From the NCBI GenBank assembly GCA_019634595.1, contig JAHCBC010000006.1:1-64000 (forward strand): 64,000 nt of DNA, written 5' to 3'. Shown one piece after another: positions 37,695 through 45,891 of this stretch. Source of the DNA: Akkermansiaceae bacterium. GTDB lineage: Bacteria > Verrucomicrobiota > Verrucomicrobiia > Verrucomicrobiales > Akkermansiaceae. The position numbers and the translations under genes were made by a program. The notes beneath the pieces were generated by a model, which had not been told where the DNA came from, did no database searches, and saw only the letters and a list, made by a program, of their open reading frames with translations. The first letter of the stretch is position 1, and each line of letters opens with the position of its first letter.

Positions 37695-38606
37695 CTACTC
37701 ACCCTCCGGCAGACCGAGCAGTTCCAGGATCCGCTGGAGATCGTCGTCGCCGTAGTACTCTATCTCGATGCGTCCTTTCTTCGGCGTGTGGTGGATCGCC
37801 ACGTGGGTGGCGAAGGCCTCGCGCAGGCGGTTGGAGATCGCACGGATGTGGATGTCCGTTTCGCGCGGTGTGGGGGCCGCCGGTTTCTTCGGGTCACCGG
37901 ACGGAGCGGACTCCCCGGCGAGGAAGGACTGGGCGAGCTTTTCCGCCGCGCGGACGGTGAGCTGGCGTTTCAGGATCTGGTCGGACGCCAGGAGCTGGCT
38001 GTCCTGGTCCTTGATGGCGAGGATGGCCTTCGCATGGCCGACGGAAAGGCGGGCCTGCGCGACGAGGGACTGCACGTCCTTGTGCAGGTCCAGCAGGCGC
38101 ATCGCGTTCGCCACGCTGGCGCGGGACTTGCCCACACGGGCGGCGATCTCTTCCTGCTTCAGTGAGAATTCCTTGGCCAGACGGACATAGCCGGTGGCCT
38201 CCTCCATCGGGTTGAGTCCCTCGCGCTGGAGGTTCTCGATGAGGGCCATCTCCAGCACATCGCGGTCGGAAGCCTCGCGCTCGATGATGGGGGCGGTGGC
38301 GAGGCCGAGCTTTTTCGAGGCGCGCCAGCGGCGCTCACCGGCGATGAGTTCGTATTTCCCATCCACCACGCGGACGATGAGCGGCTGGATGATGCCGTGT
38401 TGGCGGATGGACTCCACCAGGTCATCCAGCGGGGATTCCACGAAAACGGTGCGCGGCTGCAGCGGGCTGGGGACGATCTGGTCCAGCGGCACGTCACGCA
38501 CCCGCTTCGCATCGTCCGCGGAGGCTGCGGGGTTCTCCGCTGCCGGAGCGCCGGCCTGCTTCTTGATGAGAGCGCCGAGTCCTTTTCCGAGTGCCTGTTT
38601 CGCCAT
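37695..38606 (-). CDS. parB: ParB-family chromosome partitioning protein
   Basis: 303 residues. The N-terminal MAKQALGKGLGALI is the usual ParA-contacting start. The CTP-binding ParB domain has GERRWRAS and ENLQREGLNPMEEA. A helix-turn-helix follows (VGKSRASVANAMRLL), then a C-terminal dimerisation segment. ParB loads on parS sites near the origin. parA is not adjacent on this strand, and I found no parS consensus in the window. The start at 38604-38606 was chosen by family match. Confidence 0.94.
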   Translation of the reverse strand: MAKQALGKGLGALIKKQAGAPAAENPAASADDAKRVRDVPLDQIVPSPLQPRTVFVESPLDDLVESIRQHGIIQPLIVRVVDGKYELIAGERRWRASKKLGLATAPIIEREASDRDVLEMALIENLQREGLNPMEEATGYVRLAKEFSLKQEEIAARVGKSRASVANAMRLLDLHKDVQSLVAQARLSVGHAKAILAIKDQDSQLLASDQILKRQLTVRAAEKLAQSFLAGESAPSGDPKKPAAPTPRETDIHIRAISNRLREAFATHVAIHHTPKKGRIEIEYYGDDDLQRILELLGLPEGE

Positions 38607-38697
38607 GGGGGGAGGATCTTTGCAGGCCGGGCAGGGAAATCCAAGCGGATTCCGGGCGCACTTGACGGAACGGCGGCTCGGCGGCATCCATGAGGGA

Positions 38698-39366
38698 GTG
38701 AAATTATTGTGCCCACGACAAATCGCCGGATTTCTGATGATTTCCGCACTCACCGCCACCGCCCAGCCTCCGGGCGTGGCCCCTCTGCCCGCCATGCCGG
38801 CGGCTGCGGAGCCCCAGGCCCAGGCAGCCCCTCCGGCGGTGGTCCAGGCCGCACAGTCCGCGGTGGCCCGGCTCGGTGAGCAGGTCGTCCAGGGACGCTA
38901 TCAGATCGCCGTGGAGCGCATGAACCCGGTTTGGAAGGACCGCATGGCCGCGCGCATGGGTGGCATTGAGGCGATGGAAAAGCAGCTCGCGGGGGTTTCC
39001 GAGCAGATGATCCAGCAGGGCATCACCATCATTTCCTTCGAGCCGCAGGGCCAGCCCAGCTCCTACGAAGTCGGCCCTGGGAAGAAGGTGGAAGATGTGG
39101 GCGGGCAGCAGGTGGAAAGCCTCATTTACACGAAGTGGCTGGTGCTGGTGCCCACGCTGACGAAATTCCGGATCTTCCCGAAAGGTTCGCAGAAAGCCGT
39201 GGTCATCGAGAGCACCGGCTTCCAGGCCGCCATTTCCGACAAGGACAAGAATGACTGGACCTTCATCGACGGCTCCAGCCTCAACCAGAGCGAGCTCCGC
39301 AAGCTGTTCGTCAACCTGCCGCAGGACATCGCGCTGCCTCCGCTCGGGAAACGGGAAGTCCGCTGA
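38698..39366 (+). CDS. Exported hypothetical protein (222 aa), GTG start likely
   Basis: Only a GTG at 38698 (then KLLCPRQIAGFLMISALTATAQ) gives a complete signal peptide; the first in-frame ATG lies inside it. A GAGGGA precedes the GTG closely. The mature part has a Pro/Ala-rich stretch, then a compact domain with RYQIAVERMNPVWKDRMAAR, YTKWLVLVPTLTKFRI and NDWTFIDGSSLNQSELRKLF. I do not recognise the family. It is divergent from parB and precedes the SET gene by 12 bases. Confidence 0.7.
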   Translation: MKLLCPRQIAGFLMISALTATAQPPGVAPLPAMPAAAEPQAQAAPPAVVQAAQSAVARLGEQVVQGRYQIAVERMNPVWKDRMAARMGGIEAMEKQLAGVSEQMIQQGITIISFEPQGQPSSYEVGPGKKVEDVGGQQVESLIYTKWLVLVPTLTKFRIFPKGSQKAVVIESTGFQAAISDKDKNDWTFIDGSSLNQSELRKLFVNLPQDIALPPLGKREVR

Positions 39367-39378
39367 CCTTCCACCTCC

Positions 39379-39948
39379 ATGGCCAAAAAGAAAACCAACG
39401 GTACCGTAAGGGATAACAACGACTCCCACAGGAAACTCCTCGAACTATGGAACCGGGGGCAGAGCAAGCTCTGTGAGGTACGGGATTCGGACATCCACGG
39501 GCGTGGGGTCTATGCCTCAACCTTCATCCCGAAAGAGACCCGCATCATCGAATACATCGGGGAACTCATCGGAAAGGACGAGAGCGAGAAGCGCGCGCTG
39601 AAACAGCACGAGAAGTCCGTCGAGTCCGGGGATGCGGCGGTCTATATCTTCACCTTGTCGAAGAACTACGACATCGATGGCAACGTCCCGTGGAACACCG
39701 CCCGCCTCATCAACCACTCCTGCAATCCCAACTGCGAGGCATGGATCGTCGGCCGGAAGATTTTCATCTACTCCCTGCGCGACATCCAGAAAGGCGAGGA
39801 ACTCAGCTTCGACTACGGCTTTGACATCGAGTGCTATGAGGACCACCTGTGCCGCTGCGGCTCAGCCGAGTGCATCGGTTACATCGTGGCCCGCGCCCAG
39901 TGGCCGGACCTGCGGAAGCGGCTGGAAGAAAAGGTGGGCAGGGCGTAG
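39379..39948 (+). CDS. SET-domain protein, predicted lysine methyltransferase
   Basis: 189 residues. The SET pattern is complete: HGRGVYASTFIPKETRIIEYIGE-like N-part, NHSCNPNC at 112-119, ELSFDYG at 141-147 with the catalytic Tyr, and a post-SET zinc cluster CRCGSAEC (158-165). SET proteins transfer a methyl group from S-adenosylmethionine to lysine; bacterial targets vary. The compact form, with little besides SET and post-SET, resembles those in Verrucomicrobiota and Chlamydiota. The stop TAG (39946-39948) is part of a palindromic repeat. Confidence 0.9.
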   Translation: MAKKKTNGTVRDNNDSHRKLLELWNRGQSKLCEVRDSDIHGRGVYASTFIPKETRIIEYIGELIGKDESEKRALKQHEKSVESGDAAVYIFTLSKNYDIDGNVPWNTARLINHSCNPNCEAWIVGRKIFIYSLRDIQKGEELSFDYGFDIECYEDHLCRCGSAECIGYIVARAQWPDLRKRLEEKVGRA

Positions 39949-39970
39949 CGAACCTCGTGAGAGGTTCGGC
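39945..39970 (+). repeat. GTAG-type REP-like palindrome providing a stop codon
   Basis: GTAGCGAACCTC, GTGA loop, GAGGTTCGGC. The stem CGAACCTC/GAGGTTCG is perfect. Its TAG is the SET gene's stop codon. It shares its 5' half with the minus-strand copy at 5005-5032. Confidence 0.75.
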
Positions 39971-40061
39971 TGGGTGGATGGCATCCGCCTTGCGGGATGA
40001 ATCGCAAGACGGACGGCATCGATCTGTCTCCGGTATCGTGGGGATGGGTGGTATCTCCACA

Positions 40062-40087
40062 ACCGAAGGTCTCACGACCTTCGCTAC
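40062..40087 (-). repeat. GTAG-type REP-like palindrome
   Basis: On the minus strand it begins GTAGCGAAGGTCGTGA and closes with GACCTTCGGT. It is of the same build as 39945-39970 but with a compensated stem change (CCTC to GGTC), and it faces that copy. It lies 11 bases beyond the stop of the minus-strand barrel protein gene. Confidence 0.7.
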
Positions 40088-40097
40088 ATTCGGAAAC

Positions 40098-41030
40098 TCA
40101 CCACACGTTCAGGCGCAGCGCGATTTCGCCGAACCAACCGCTGTCCATGTCATCCTTGTAGGCGCGGCTGCCGCTGGGACTCTTGATCTCGATCTCGTTC
40201 ATCACGGTCACACCGCCACCGACACGGAGCCACAGGTCGCCGCCGAGGCGGCGGTCCGCGAACAGGCCCACGCGGTAGGAGTCCAGATCGAGAGTGGTGG
40301 AATTTCCGGCGGCATCGCGGATGTTCCACTCATCCCCCGCGGTGTAGCCCCGGAGACTGAATTCCCAATTCTCATCCGGCGTGTAGCTGGCGGTCACGTC
40401 CGGTCCCAGCACGCCGATGCGGAAAGTGTCGCTGATCTTCCAGTCGAGCACCGGGCCGATCATGTAGTCCTCGTCGTTGTTAAGGTTGATGGCCGCGATG
40501 CCGAGCCCGAACGTGAGGCGGTCGCTGAACTTGTAGGCCGCTCCCGCGATCAGGTCGAAGGTCACGTCATCGCCATTGAGGTGTTGGAAATCCGTTGCCA
40601 GCTCCGCACGCGCCCAGCCGGCGAAGATCCATGGGGATCCTTCCTGGTTGTAGAGGACGTAGGAGCTGAGTGCGATGGAATGGACGTCCTCATCCTCGAT
40701 CGGGAAACCGGCGGGCGTGTCCTTCCAGTTCAGGCGCGTTGCCTTGTACTGGATCATCGGCAGCAGGGTCAGGTCGTTGGTCACCTCGATCGGGCCGGAA
40801 AGCACGCTGCGCGCGTCCAGCGTGAAGGTCTCCAGCTCACCGGCGGTGTCATCCAGATCCATGCCGCCGGCATAGCTGAAGGAAGCCTTGACGAAGTCGA
40901 GGCCCGGGAAGACAGGCTCCGAGCCGGACTGGGAACGTGTCTCCGTGAGGGTGGTGGAGGAGGTGGGTCCGGCTGCGGCGGCACAGGCCATGGCGGCGGA
41001 CAACAGTACGATTGCGGATTTACGAGGCAT
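40098..41030 (-). CDS. Outer-membrane beta-barrel protein (DUF6268-like)
   Basis: 310 residues. A signal peptide (MPRKSAIVLLSAAMACAAAA) is followed by alternating amphipathic strands such as VKASFSYAGGMDL, LTFGLGIAAINLN, FRIGVLGPDVTASY and, at the end, WFGEIALRLNVW with the terminal aromatic residue typical of outer-membrane proteins. The DUF6268 label is my best guess. The start at 41028-41030 shares bases with a possible start of the divergent alkyltransferase gene. Confidence 0.75.
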   Translation of the reverse strand: MPRKSAIVLLSAAMACAAAAGPTSSTTLTETRSQSGSEPVFPGLDFVKASFSYAGGMDLDDTAGELETFTLDARSVLSGPIEVTNDLTLLPMIQYKATRLNWKDTPAGFPIEDEDVHSIALSSYVLYNQEGSPWIFAGWARAELATDFQHLNGDDVTFDLIAGAAYKFSDRLTFGLGIAAINLNNDEDYMIGPVLDWKISDTFRIGVLGPDVTASYTPDENWEFSLRGYTAGDEWNIRDAAGNSTTLDLDSYRVGLFADRRLGGDLWLRVGGGVTVMNEIEIKSPSGSRAYKDDMDSGWFGEIALRLNVW

Positions 41031-41046
41031 GGCGCAGTTTCGCCTA

Positions 41047-41379
41047 ATGTTAGAGAAGCGCAAGCCGACGGATTTCGAAATGTTGGTCTATGAAATCGTG
41101 CGAAAAGTCCCGCGTGGAACCGTCACCACCTACGGCCATGTCACCCGGCGGCTGGGCCGCGGAACCGCCCGGTCCGTGGGCACCGCTCTTTCAAAAAACC
41201 CGTTCGCCCCGGAGGTGCCCTGCCATCGGGTGGTGAGGGCGGACGGCAGCCTGGGTGGGTTCGACGGTCACACCTCCGGCCCGCGGTTGCAGGACAAGAG
41301 GAAGATGCTGGAGGAGGAAGGTGTTTCGTTCCTGTCAAACGGCCGTGTGGCTCCCGGCTGCATCCGGGATGCCTGCTAG
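41047..41379 (+). CDS. MGMT/Ada C-terminal-type DNA alkyltransferase domain protein
   Basis: 110 residues, only the C-terminal DNA-binding and active-site domain. FEMLVYEIVRKVPRGTVTTYG is the typical start of this domain. VPCHRVVRADGSLGG keeps the alkyl-acceptor Cys (PCHR), unlike ATL proteins, where it is Trp. It either repairs O6-alkylguanine alone or helps recruit nucleotide excision repair. The ATG at 41047 fits the domain; an ATG at 41029 would add six residues and interlock with the divergent gene's start. Confidence 0.85.
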   Translation: MLEKRKPTDFEMLVYEIVRKVPRGTVTTYGHVTRRLGRGTARSVGTALSKNPFAPEVPCHRVVRADGSLGGFDGHTSGPRLQDKRKMLEEEGVSFLSNGRVAPGCIRDAC

Positions 41380-41708
41380 ATCACCTCCAGCAGCCGCAGC
41401 GACCACGCGATGACAGCCGCGGTGGCCAGCACCAGCATGAACAGCAGCACCAGGCTCATGCTCTGGGCGCGCATCACGTTGCGGTACTGTTTGCGCGTGG
41501 CCAGCATCTGCTCGTACTGGTTCAGGCGCTCACGTTCCTCCAGGCCGGGCAGGGGAGGCATCGTCCGCTCCTGCTCCAGCTTCTCGTTGAGGAGCTTCTT
41601 CGGTACGCCAGCCAGCTTCTTCTCCGCCTGGAGGAGGAGCTTGTGCTTTTCGCGGATGCTTTCCAGCTCCGCTTCGTCCTTGAAGAGCGATGGCGTTTGC
41701 GCTTTCAT
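41376..41708 (-). CDS. Tail-anchored hypothetical membrane protein (110 aa)
   Basis: A charged helical N-terminal part (ESIREKHKLLLQAEKKLAG) is followed by a single helix at the C-terminus (LVLLFMLVLATAAVIAWSL). I recognise no family. It lies 13 bases after a second protein of the same layout, so the two may work together at the membrane. The 3' end overlaps the alkyltransferase stop by 4 bases. Confidence 0.6.
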   Translation of the reverse strand: MKAQTPSLFKDEAELESIREKHKLLLQAEKKLAGVPKKLLNEKLEQERTMPPLPGLEERERLNQYEQMLATRKQYRNVMRAQSMSLVLLFMLVLATAAVIAWSLRLLEVI

Positions 41709-41721
41709 CGGAAAAGGGAGG

Positions 41722-42342
41722 TTACTTCACCAGATAGGCCAGCAGGGCGATCGCGCCCAGCACGATGACCGGCAGGTTGAAGGCGAAACCGTTCTTCAGG
41801 TTCACGTTGAACTCGGAGGAGGTGCCCTTGGCGGTGCGGGCGCGTTTGGATGCCCGGCCGAAGATGGCACCGCTGCGGCCGTTCTCGAAGTGGGCCGCCG
41901 CCTGGTCATATTCGTCCGCGGCGATGTCCGTGGCCATCGTGGCGCGCTCCAGCTTCTCCGCGAGGTTCTCGCGGGTCCAGTTCTCCGGGTTGAACTTCTG
42001 GATCTTGTCCAGGTGCGCGGCGAAGCACACTCGGCATTGCTCCAGCTCGTCCGCCTCCTGGCGGATCGCGTAAAGTTCACGGTCGATCAGGACCAGCGCA
42101 TTGGAGAGTTTTTCGGTCAGTTCGACCTGCTGGCTCAGGAAGGAGCGCTTGCGCGCGGTCAGTTCCTCCAGCTCCCGCTTCTTGCGTTCCAGTTCCTCGC
42201 GTTCCTGCTGGATGCGGCCGAGTTCCGCCTCCGCCGCCTTCAGCTTGTTGTCGTAGTCATCCACACGCTGGCTGCCGGACTGCATCTCCAGTTGGGTGGA
42301 ACGGAGTTTGATGTGGTGGGTGTGTTCTGCGGGTGCGGACAT
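41722..42342 (-). CDS. Tail-anchored coiled-coil protein (206 aa)
   Basis: The start at 42340-42342 gives MSAPAEHTHHIKLRS. Residues about 25-85 form a strong coiled coil (EAELGRIQQEREELERKKRE). A single C-terminal helix (FNLPVIVLGAIALLAYLVK) suggests tail anchoring with the coil in the cytoplasm. A CRVC pair near residue 107 is the only possible metal or redox motif. No family recognised; likely an operon with the following gene. Confidence 0.65.
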   Translation of the reverse strand: MSAPAEHTHHIKLRSTQLEMQSGSQRVDDYDNKLKAAEAELGRIQQEREELERKKRELEELTARKRSFLSQQVELTEKLSNALVLIDRELYAIRQEADELEQCRVCFAAHLDKIQKFNPENWTRENLAEKLERATMATDIAADEYDQAAAHFENGRSGAIFGRASKRARTAKGTSSEFNVNLKNGFAFNLPVIVLGAIALLAYLVK

Positions 42343-42459
42343 GGCGGGAAAGGGGATGAGGGCAACCCGGTCCTTACCGCAAATCGTCAATTTCGGCCAG
42401 TGAAATAATCTGGAAGTCTTAAGGATTGGCGTCCGGCACTCCCGCGGCCCACCTTTTCC

Positions 42460-42873
42460 TCAGATGTAGAACATCGGCGCGCCCTGCCCGGAGACCATGC
42501 TTTCCAGCGAGATCTTGTCCAGGGAGGCTCGCAGGTTCACCGAGACGTTCTCCCATGCCAGGCGCACGGCCGCTCCGGATTCCCCCTCGGTGGAGACCCC
42601 GCATTGCAGGACGGAGGGATCGACCGCTTCCACGATCTGGCGCAGGGAAATTGCGTCGGCGGGCCGGGCAAGGAGGTATCCGCCCGCTTTTCCGCGGCGG
42701 CTGTCCACCAGTCCGGCACGGCGGAGGTCATTGAGGATCTGCACGAGGAAATTTCCCGATACGGCTTCCCGTTGCGCCATTTCCTCAAGCCGTGTAAGAC
42801 TCCTCCCGTCATGGACCTTCGCGAGCTGGGCGAGGGCCCTGCATGCGTATTCCAATTTCTGCGAGATCTTCAT
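42460..42873 (-). CDS. Rrf2-family transcriptional regulator, CymR-like
   Basis: 137 residues. MKISQKLEYACRALAQLA and the winged-helix segment NDLRRAGLVDSRRGKAGGYLL are standard for Rrf2. IscR-type regulators carry three clustered Cys for an Fe-S cluster; here that loop has only one (LQCGVSTEGE), so a cluster is unlikely and a CymR-like cysteine-metabolism regulator is more probable. The divergent neighbour cysE supports this. Its ATG (42871-42873) interlocks with that of cysE. Confidence 0.85.
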   Translation of the reverse strand: MKISQKLEYACRALAQLAKVHDGRSLTRLEEMAQREAVSGNFLVQILNDLRRAGLVDSRRGKAGGYLLARPADAISLRQIVEAVDPSVLQCGVSTEGESGAAVRLAWENVSVNLRASLDKISLESMVSGQGAPMFYI

Positions 42874-43711
42874 GAGCGAATCCCAACACATCGGCGGTCC
42901 ACCCGCCAGCACGATCGGTGTCAATGATCTATGGGAGTCCCTCCGGTCCGAAGCGGCGGTCATCCGGGAGAGTGAGCCGCACCTCGCCCACCTGCTGGAG
43001 GACGTCATCATTTCCCGCGAGAGCATGGGGGCGGCCCTGGGTGCCCGGCTTTCCCGCAGGCTGGCCCGCGAGGACATGCCGCGGCAGAGCATGGAGCCGA
43101 TGCTGACGGAGGTGTTCGAGAAACATCCGCTCACCGTGTGCGCCGCCTCGCGGGATCTGCTGGCCATGTTCGAGCGGGATCCCGCGTGCTTCTCACCGCT
43201 GGAACCGCTGCTTTTCTTCAAGGGCTTCCTCGCCCTCAGCACCTACCGGGTGTCCCACCAGCTTTGGCTGGACGGGCGGCGCTGGCTCGCGCTCTACCTC
43301 CAGAGCCTGGCGAGCGAGGCCTTCGCCGTGGACATCCACCCGGCCGCCAGCATCGGCAGTGGCATCCTGCTGGACCATGCGACCTCCTTCGTCGTCGGTG
43401 AAACGGCGATCATCGAGGATGACGTTTCCATCCTCCATGAGGTGACGCTGGGCGGCACCGGTAAGCAGACCGGGGCACGCCATCCCATCGTCCGTTCCGG
43501 AGTGCTCATCGGTGCGGGGGCCAAGATCCTCGGCCGCGTGGAAATCGGGACCGGGGCGAAGATCGGTGCCGGCAGTGTGGTCCTGAACGACGTGCCTCCC
43601 CACAAAACCGTCGCCGGTGTTCCGGCGGTGGTCGTCGGCCAGGCGCGTGAGGAGAACCCCGCCATCGAGATGAACCAGCGGCTCGACTGCATGAACGGAT
43701 ACGGAATCTGA
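42872..43711 (+). CDS. cysE: Serine O-acetyltransferase
   Basis: 279 residues. It makes O-acetylserine from serine and acetyl-CoA, the first step of cysteine synthesis. The N-terminal helical part includes LWESLRSEA. The left-handed beta-helix includes DIHPAASIGSGILLDHAT, VVGETAIIEDDVSILHEVTLGG with the catalytic His, and GAKIGAGSVVLNDVPPHKTVAG. The ATG at 42872-42874 is the only reasonable start. The facing Rrf2 gene begins on the same CATG. Confidence 0.93.
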   Translation: MSESQHIGGPPASTIGVNDLWESLRSEAAVIRESEPHLAHLLEDVIISRESMGAALGARLSRRLAREDMPRQSMEPMLTEVFEKHPLTVCAASRDLLAMFERDPACFSPLEPLLFFKGFLALSTYRVSHQLWLDGRRWLALYLQSLASEAFAVDIHPAASIGSGILLDHATSFVVGETAIIEDDVSILHEVTLGGTGKQTGARHPIVRSGVLIGAGAKILGRVEIGTGAKIGAGSVVLNDVPPHKTVAGVPAVVVGQAREENPAIEMNQRLDCMNGYGI

Positions 43712-43715
43712 AGTG

Positions 43716-44708
43716 ATGAAACGCATCCTCTTTCTGGCCGCCTGCTGCCTTTCCCTCCCATCGTGCGACAAGGCGAAGGAGATCGCCTCCAAGGCCCAGG
43801 TGGCTGTGGAGGAGGTGAAGGCGGATCTGACCGACCGCGTGAACGCCCGGGATACGGAGATCGCTCCGGATGCCGACCTCCAGCCGTTGGTGGACCACAC
43901 CGCGGAAGGCTACCTATTCAGGAAGGATCTTCCGTTTCCCTCCCACCTCACGGTGCGGGTGGTGGAGAAATCCAGGATCAAGGGGAGGTATTTCGAGTCG
44001 AGCCTGCTCGGGTCCGGCGGTGTGCCCATTTCCGGTGAGTTTGAGAACCGGCGGGAACTGGAGCTGCGCTCCGGGATGATCTCCGTCACCTCCCGGGACC
44101 GGACCTTCATCCCGGACAATCTCCCGGAAGGGAAGGATCCGGAAGAGGCGAAGAAAGTCGTCCGGAAAGGCGCCAAAAAGGACTTCGTGCGGAAGGATGG
44201 GAAATGGACTCCGTCCGGGACCGCCCGGGATTTCTCCTCCATGGTGGCGGCCGGCACGGATCCCGGGCAGGGTTTCTCGGACGACTGCATCATGCCCCGG
44301 CCGTTCTGGTTTGGGAAAAAGCGCCTTCAGTCCGGGGATGAAGTGGTGCTGTCCGGTCCCCATCTCGCGATGGTAGGGTTTCAAGGTGCCACAGGGGAGA
44401 TCCGGCTGAAATTCATCGGACCGGAAGCGGTGGGCGGGCACCCATGTGGCGCGTTTTCCCTTTCCGGATTGGTCGATAGTGCCGGAAGCGGCCTATTGGG
44501 TGATGATGTGAAGGAGGGGCGGATTTCCATCAGTTCGGGGAAACTCTGGTTTTCACTGATTCATCCCGTGGTTCTGAAGGAAGAGTGGGACGCCGTCATC
44601 ACCGCGAAATCCGGCGACGGGAAAAGCCTCTCCAGCCAGTTGCAGGGCAGTGCCGCCATGCGGGTGGAGCGTGAGTGGGCCCCCGGCTTCCCATCCGGCC
44701 CTCGATGA
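43716..44708 (+). CDS. Putative lipoprotein (330 aa), unknown function
   Basis: The signal peptide ends in a lipobox-like SLPSC (Cys about 18). A helical stretch (AKEIASKAQVAVEEVKADLTDR) follows, then a beta-rich region with VEKSRIKGRYFESSLL, DDCIMPRPFWFGKKRL and KEEWDAVITAKSG. I recognise no family. It starts 4 bases after the cysE stop, so it is probably cotranscribed, but nothing suggests a role in cysteine metabolism. The 117 bases that follow hold no gene. Confidence 0.65.
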   Translation: MKRILFLAACCLSLPSCDKAKEIASKAQVAVEEVKADLTDRVNARDTEIAPDADLQPLVDHTAEGYLFRKDLPFPSHLTVRVVEKSRIKGRYFESSLLGSGGVPISGEFENRRELELRSGMISVTSRDRTFIPDNLPEGKDPEEAKKVVRKGAKKDFVRKDGKWTPSGTARDFSSMVAAGTDPGQGFSDDCIMPRPFWFGKKRLQSGDEVVLSGPHLAMVGFQGATGEIRLKFIGPEAVGGHPCGAFSLSGLVDSAGSGLLGDDVKEGRISISSGKLWFSLIHPVVLKEEWDAVITAKSGDGKSLSSQLQGSAAMRVEREWAPGFPSGPR

Positions 44709-44825
44709 CGGAGGGAAATATCAACTTCTTCCACGGGCCGGTTGGCATGACGCGGGCGGCTTCCCCACATCCCCTGTTGCCTCATAATCAGGACACCATG
44801 GCATCAGCAAATTGGAGAAGCGGGG

Positions 44826-45878
44826 TCACAGATTCTCCCGGCACCAGGCGATGCTCCTTTCCAGCTCCGCTTTTTGGTAGGCCTGCTCCGCCGCCTTCTT
44901 GTCTCCCTCCGGTTTGAAAGGTGGGATGGCTTTCCCTTGTTTCGCCAGAGCCAGGAACTTCGCGAAGCCCCGCGCGGAGATGCTCTCGTAGCCGTTCCAG
45001 AACTCCGGCTTCAGGTAGGTGAAGGGGCGGTTGATCCCGCTGATGATCTCCAGGATGAAAGGCGCGCCGGGAGCCAGTTCCGCGAATCGCTTCGCATACG
45101 CCTTCATGTCCGTCTGCCCTTCGCCGATGGACGTCCACGCGACCTGCGCGCCGTCGCCATCCTCCCAGATGATGTTGTTCCGGATGCCGGAGCAGACGGT
45201 GTAGGGTCCCAGCACTTCCAGATTCTCCATGGGATCTTCCAGCGCCCATGCGGCGTTGCCGCTGTCGATGGTGCAGCCGACGAAGTCACGGCCCGCTTCC
45301 TCGATGAGGTCGCGCAGTTCATACGACTGCATGTCCCCCGCGTGGTTCTCGATGGCGATCTTCACCCCGTGGTCGATGGCGAAGCTGCGGACGTTCTTCA
45401 GCACCGCCAGCGTGTCCTTGTTCCGCGCCTTGATGCCGCCGGGACTCCTGCGGTCATCGGCGAAGCCCTGGTAGCAACGCGCCACCGGTGAACCGAGCGC
45501 CTTCGCCACGCGGATGGTCAGCTTCAGATGTTCCTCCGCCGTGCCCCACTTGTCGGAGAAACGGTGCGCGGTGGGACAGATGCCGCCGGTCCCGGCGTAG
45601 AGCGCGATGTTCAGGTCCGCCGCCTTTTTCCGCAGGTCCTCGAGGTAAGCGTCGGTGTGGTTCTCATACACATCCAGGTCGGAAAGCAGCAGGCAATCCA
45701 CTTTCTGCTCCGCCGCGTAGTCGATGAGCGCTCCGGCTTTCAGTCCCAGCGCGCGGATCGAGAAATTATCGAAGCCGACTTTCATCTTCGCTCCTTCGGC
45801 AGCCGTCGTGGCGGCATTGGCGAAAGGTGCGGCGATGGCTGCTGCGGCGGTGGTCTTCAGGAAAGAACGGCGGTGCAT
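44826..45878 (-). CDS. Tat-exported sugar phosphate isomerase/epimerase-like TIM barrel
   Basis: 350 residues. The twin-arginine signal is RRSFLK at residues 3-8, followed by an Ala-rich hydrophobic part. The barrel motifs include VGFDNFSIRALG, AIENHAGDM (metal ligand region), VGCTIDSGNAAWA and FILEIISGINR. The protein should act in the periplasm after folding with its metal. It follows the glycosyltransferase-HAD gene by 13 bases. The start at 45876-45878 was chosen for the signal peptide. Confidence 0.85.
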   Translation of the reverse strand: MHRRSFLKTTAAAAIAAPFANAATTAAEGAKMKVGFDNFSIRALGLKAGALIDYAAEQKVDCLLLSDLDVYENHTDAYLEDLRKKAADLNIALYAGTGGICPTAHRFSDKWGTAEEHLKLTIRVAKALGSPVARCYQGFADDRRSPGGIKARNKDTLAVLKNVRSFAIDHGVKIAIENHAGDMQSYELRDLIEEAGRDFVGCTIDSGNAAWALEDPMENLEVLGPYTVCSGIRNNIIWEDGDGAQVAWTSIGEGQTDMKAYAKRFAELAPGAPFILEIISGINRPFTYLKPEFWNGYESISARGFAKFLALAKQGKAIPPFKPEGDKKAAEQAYQKAELERSIAWCRENL

Positions 45879-45891
45879 GGTGGTCTCCGGG

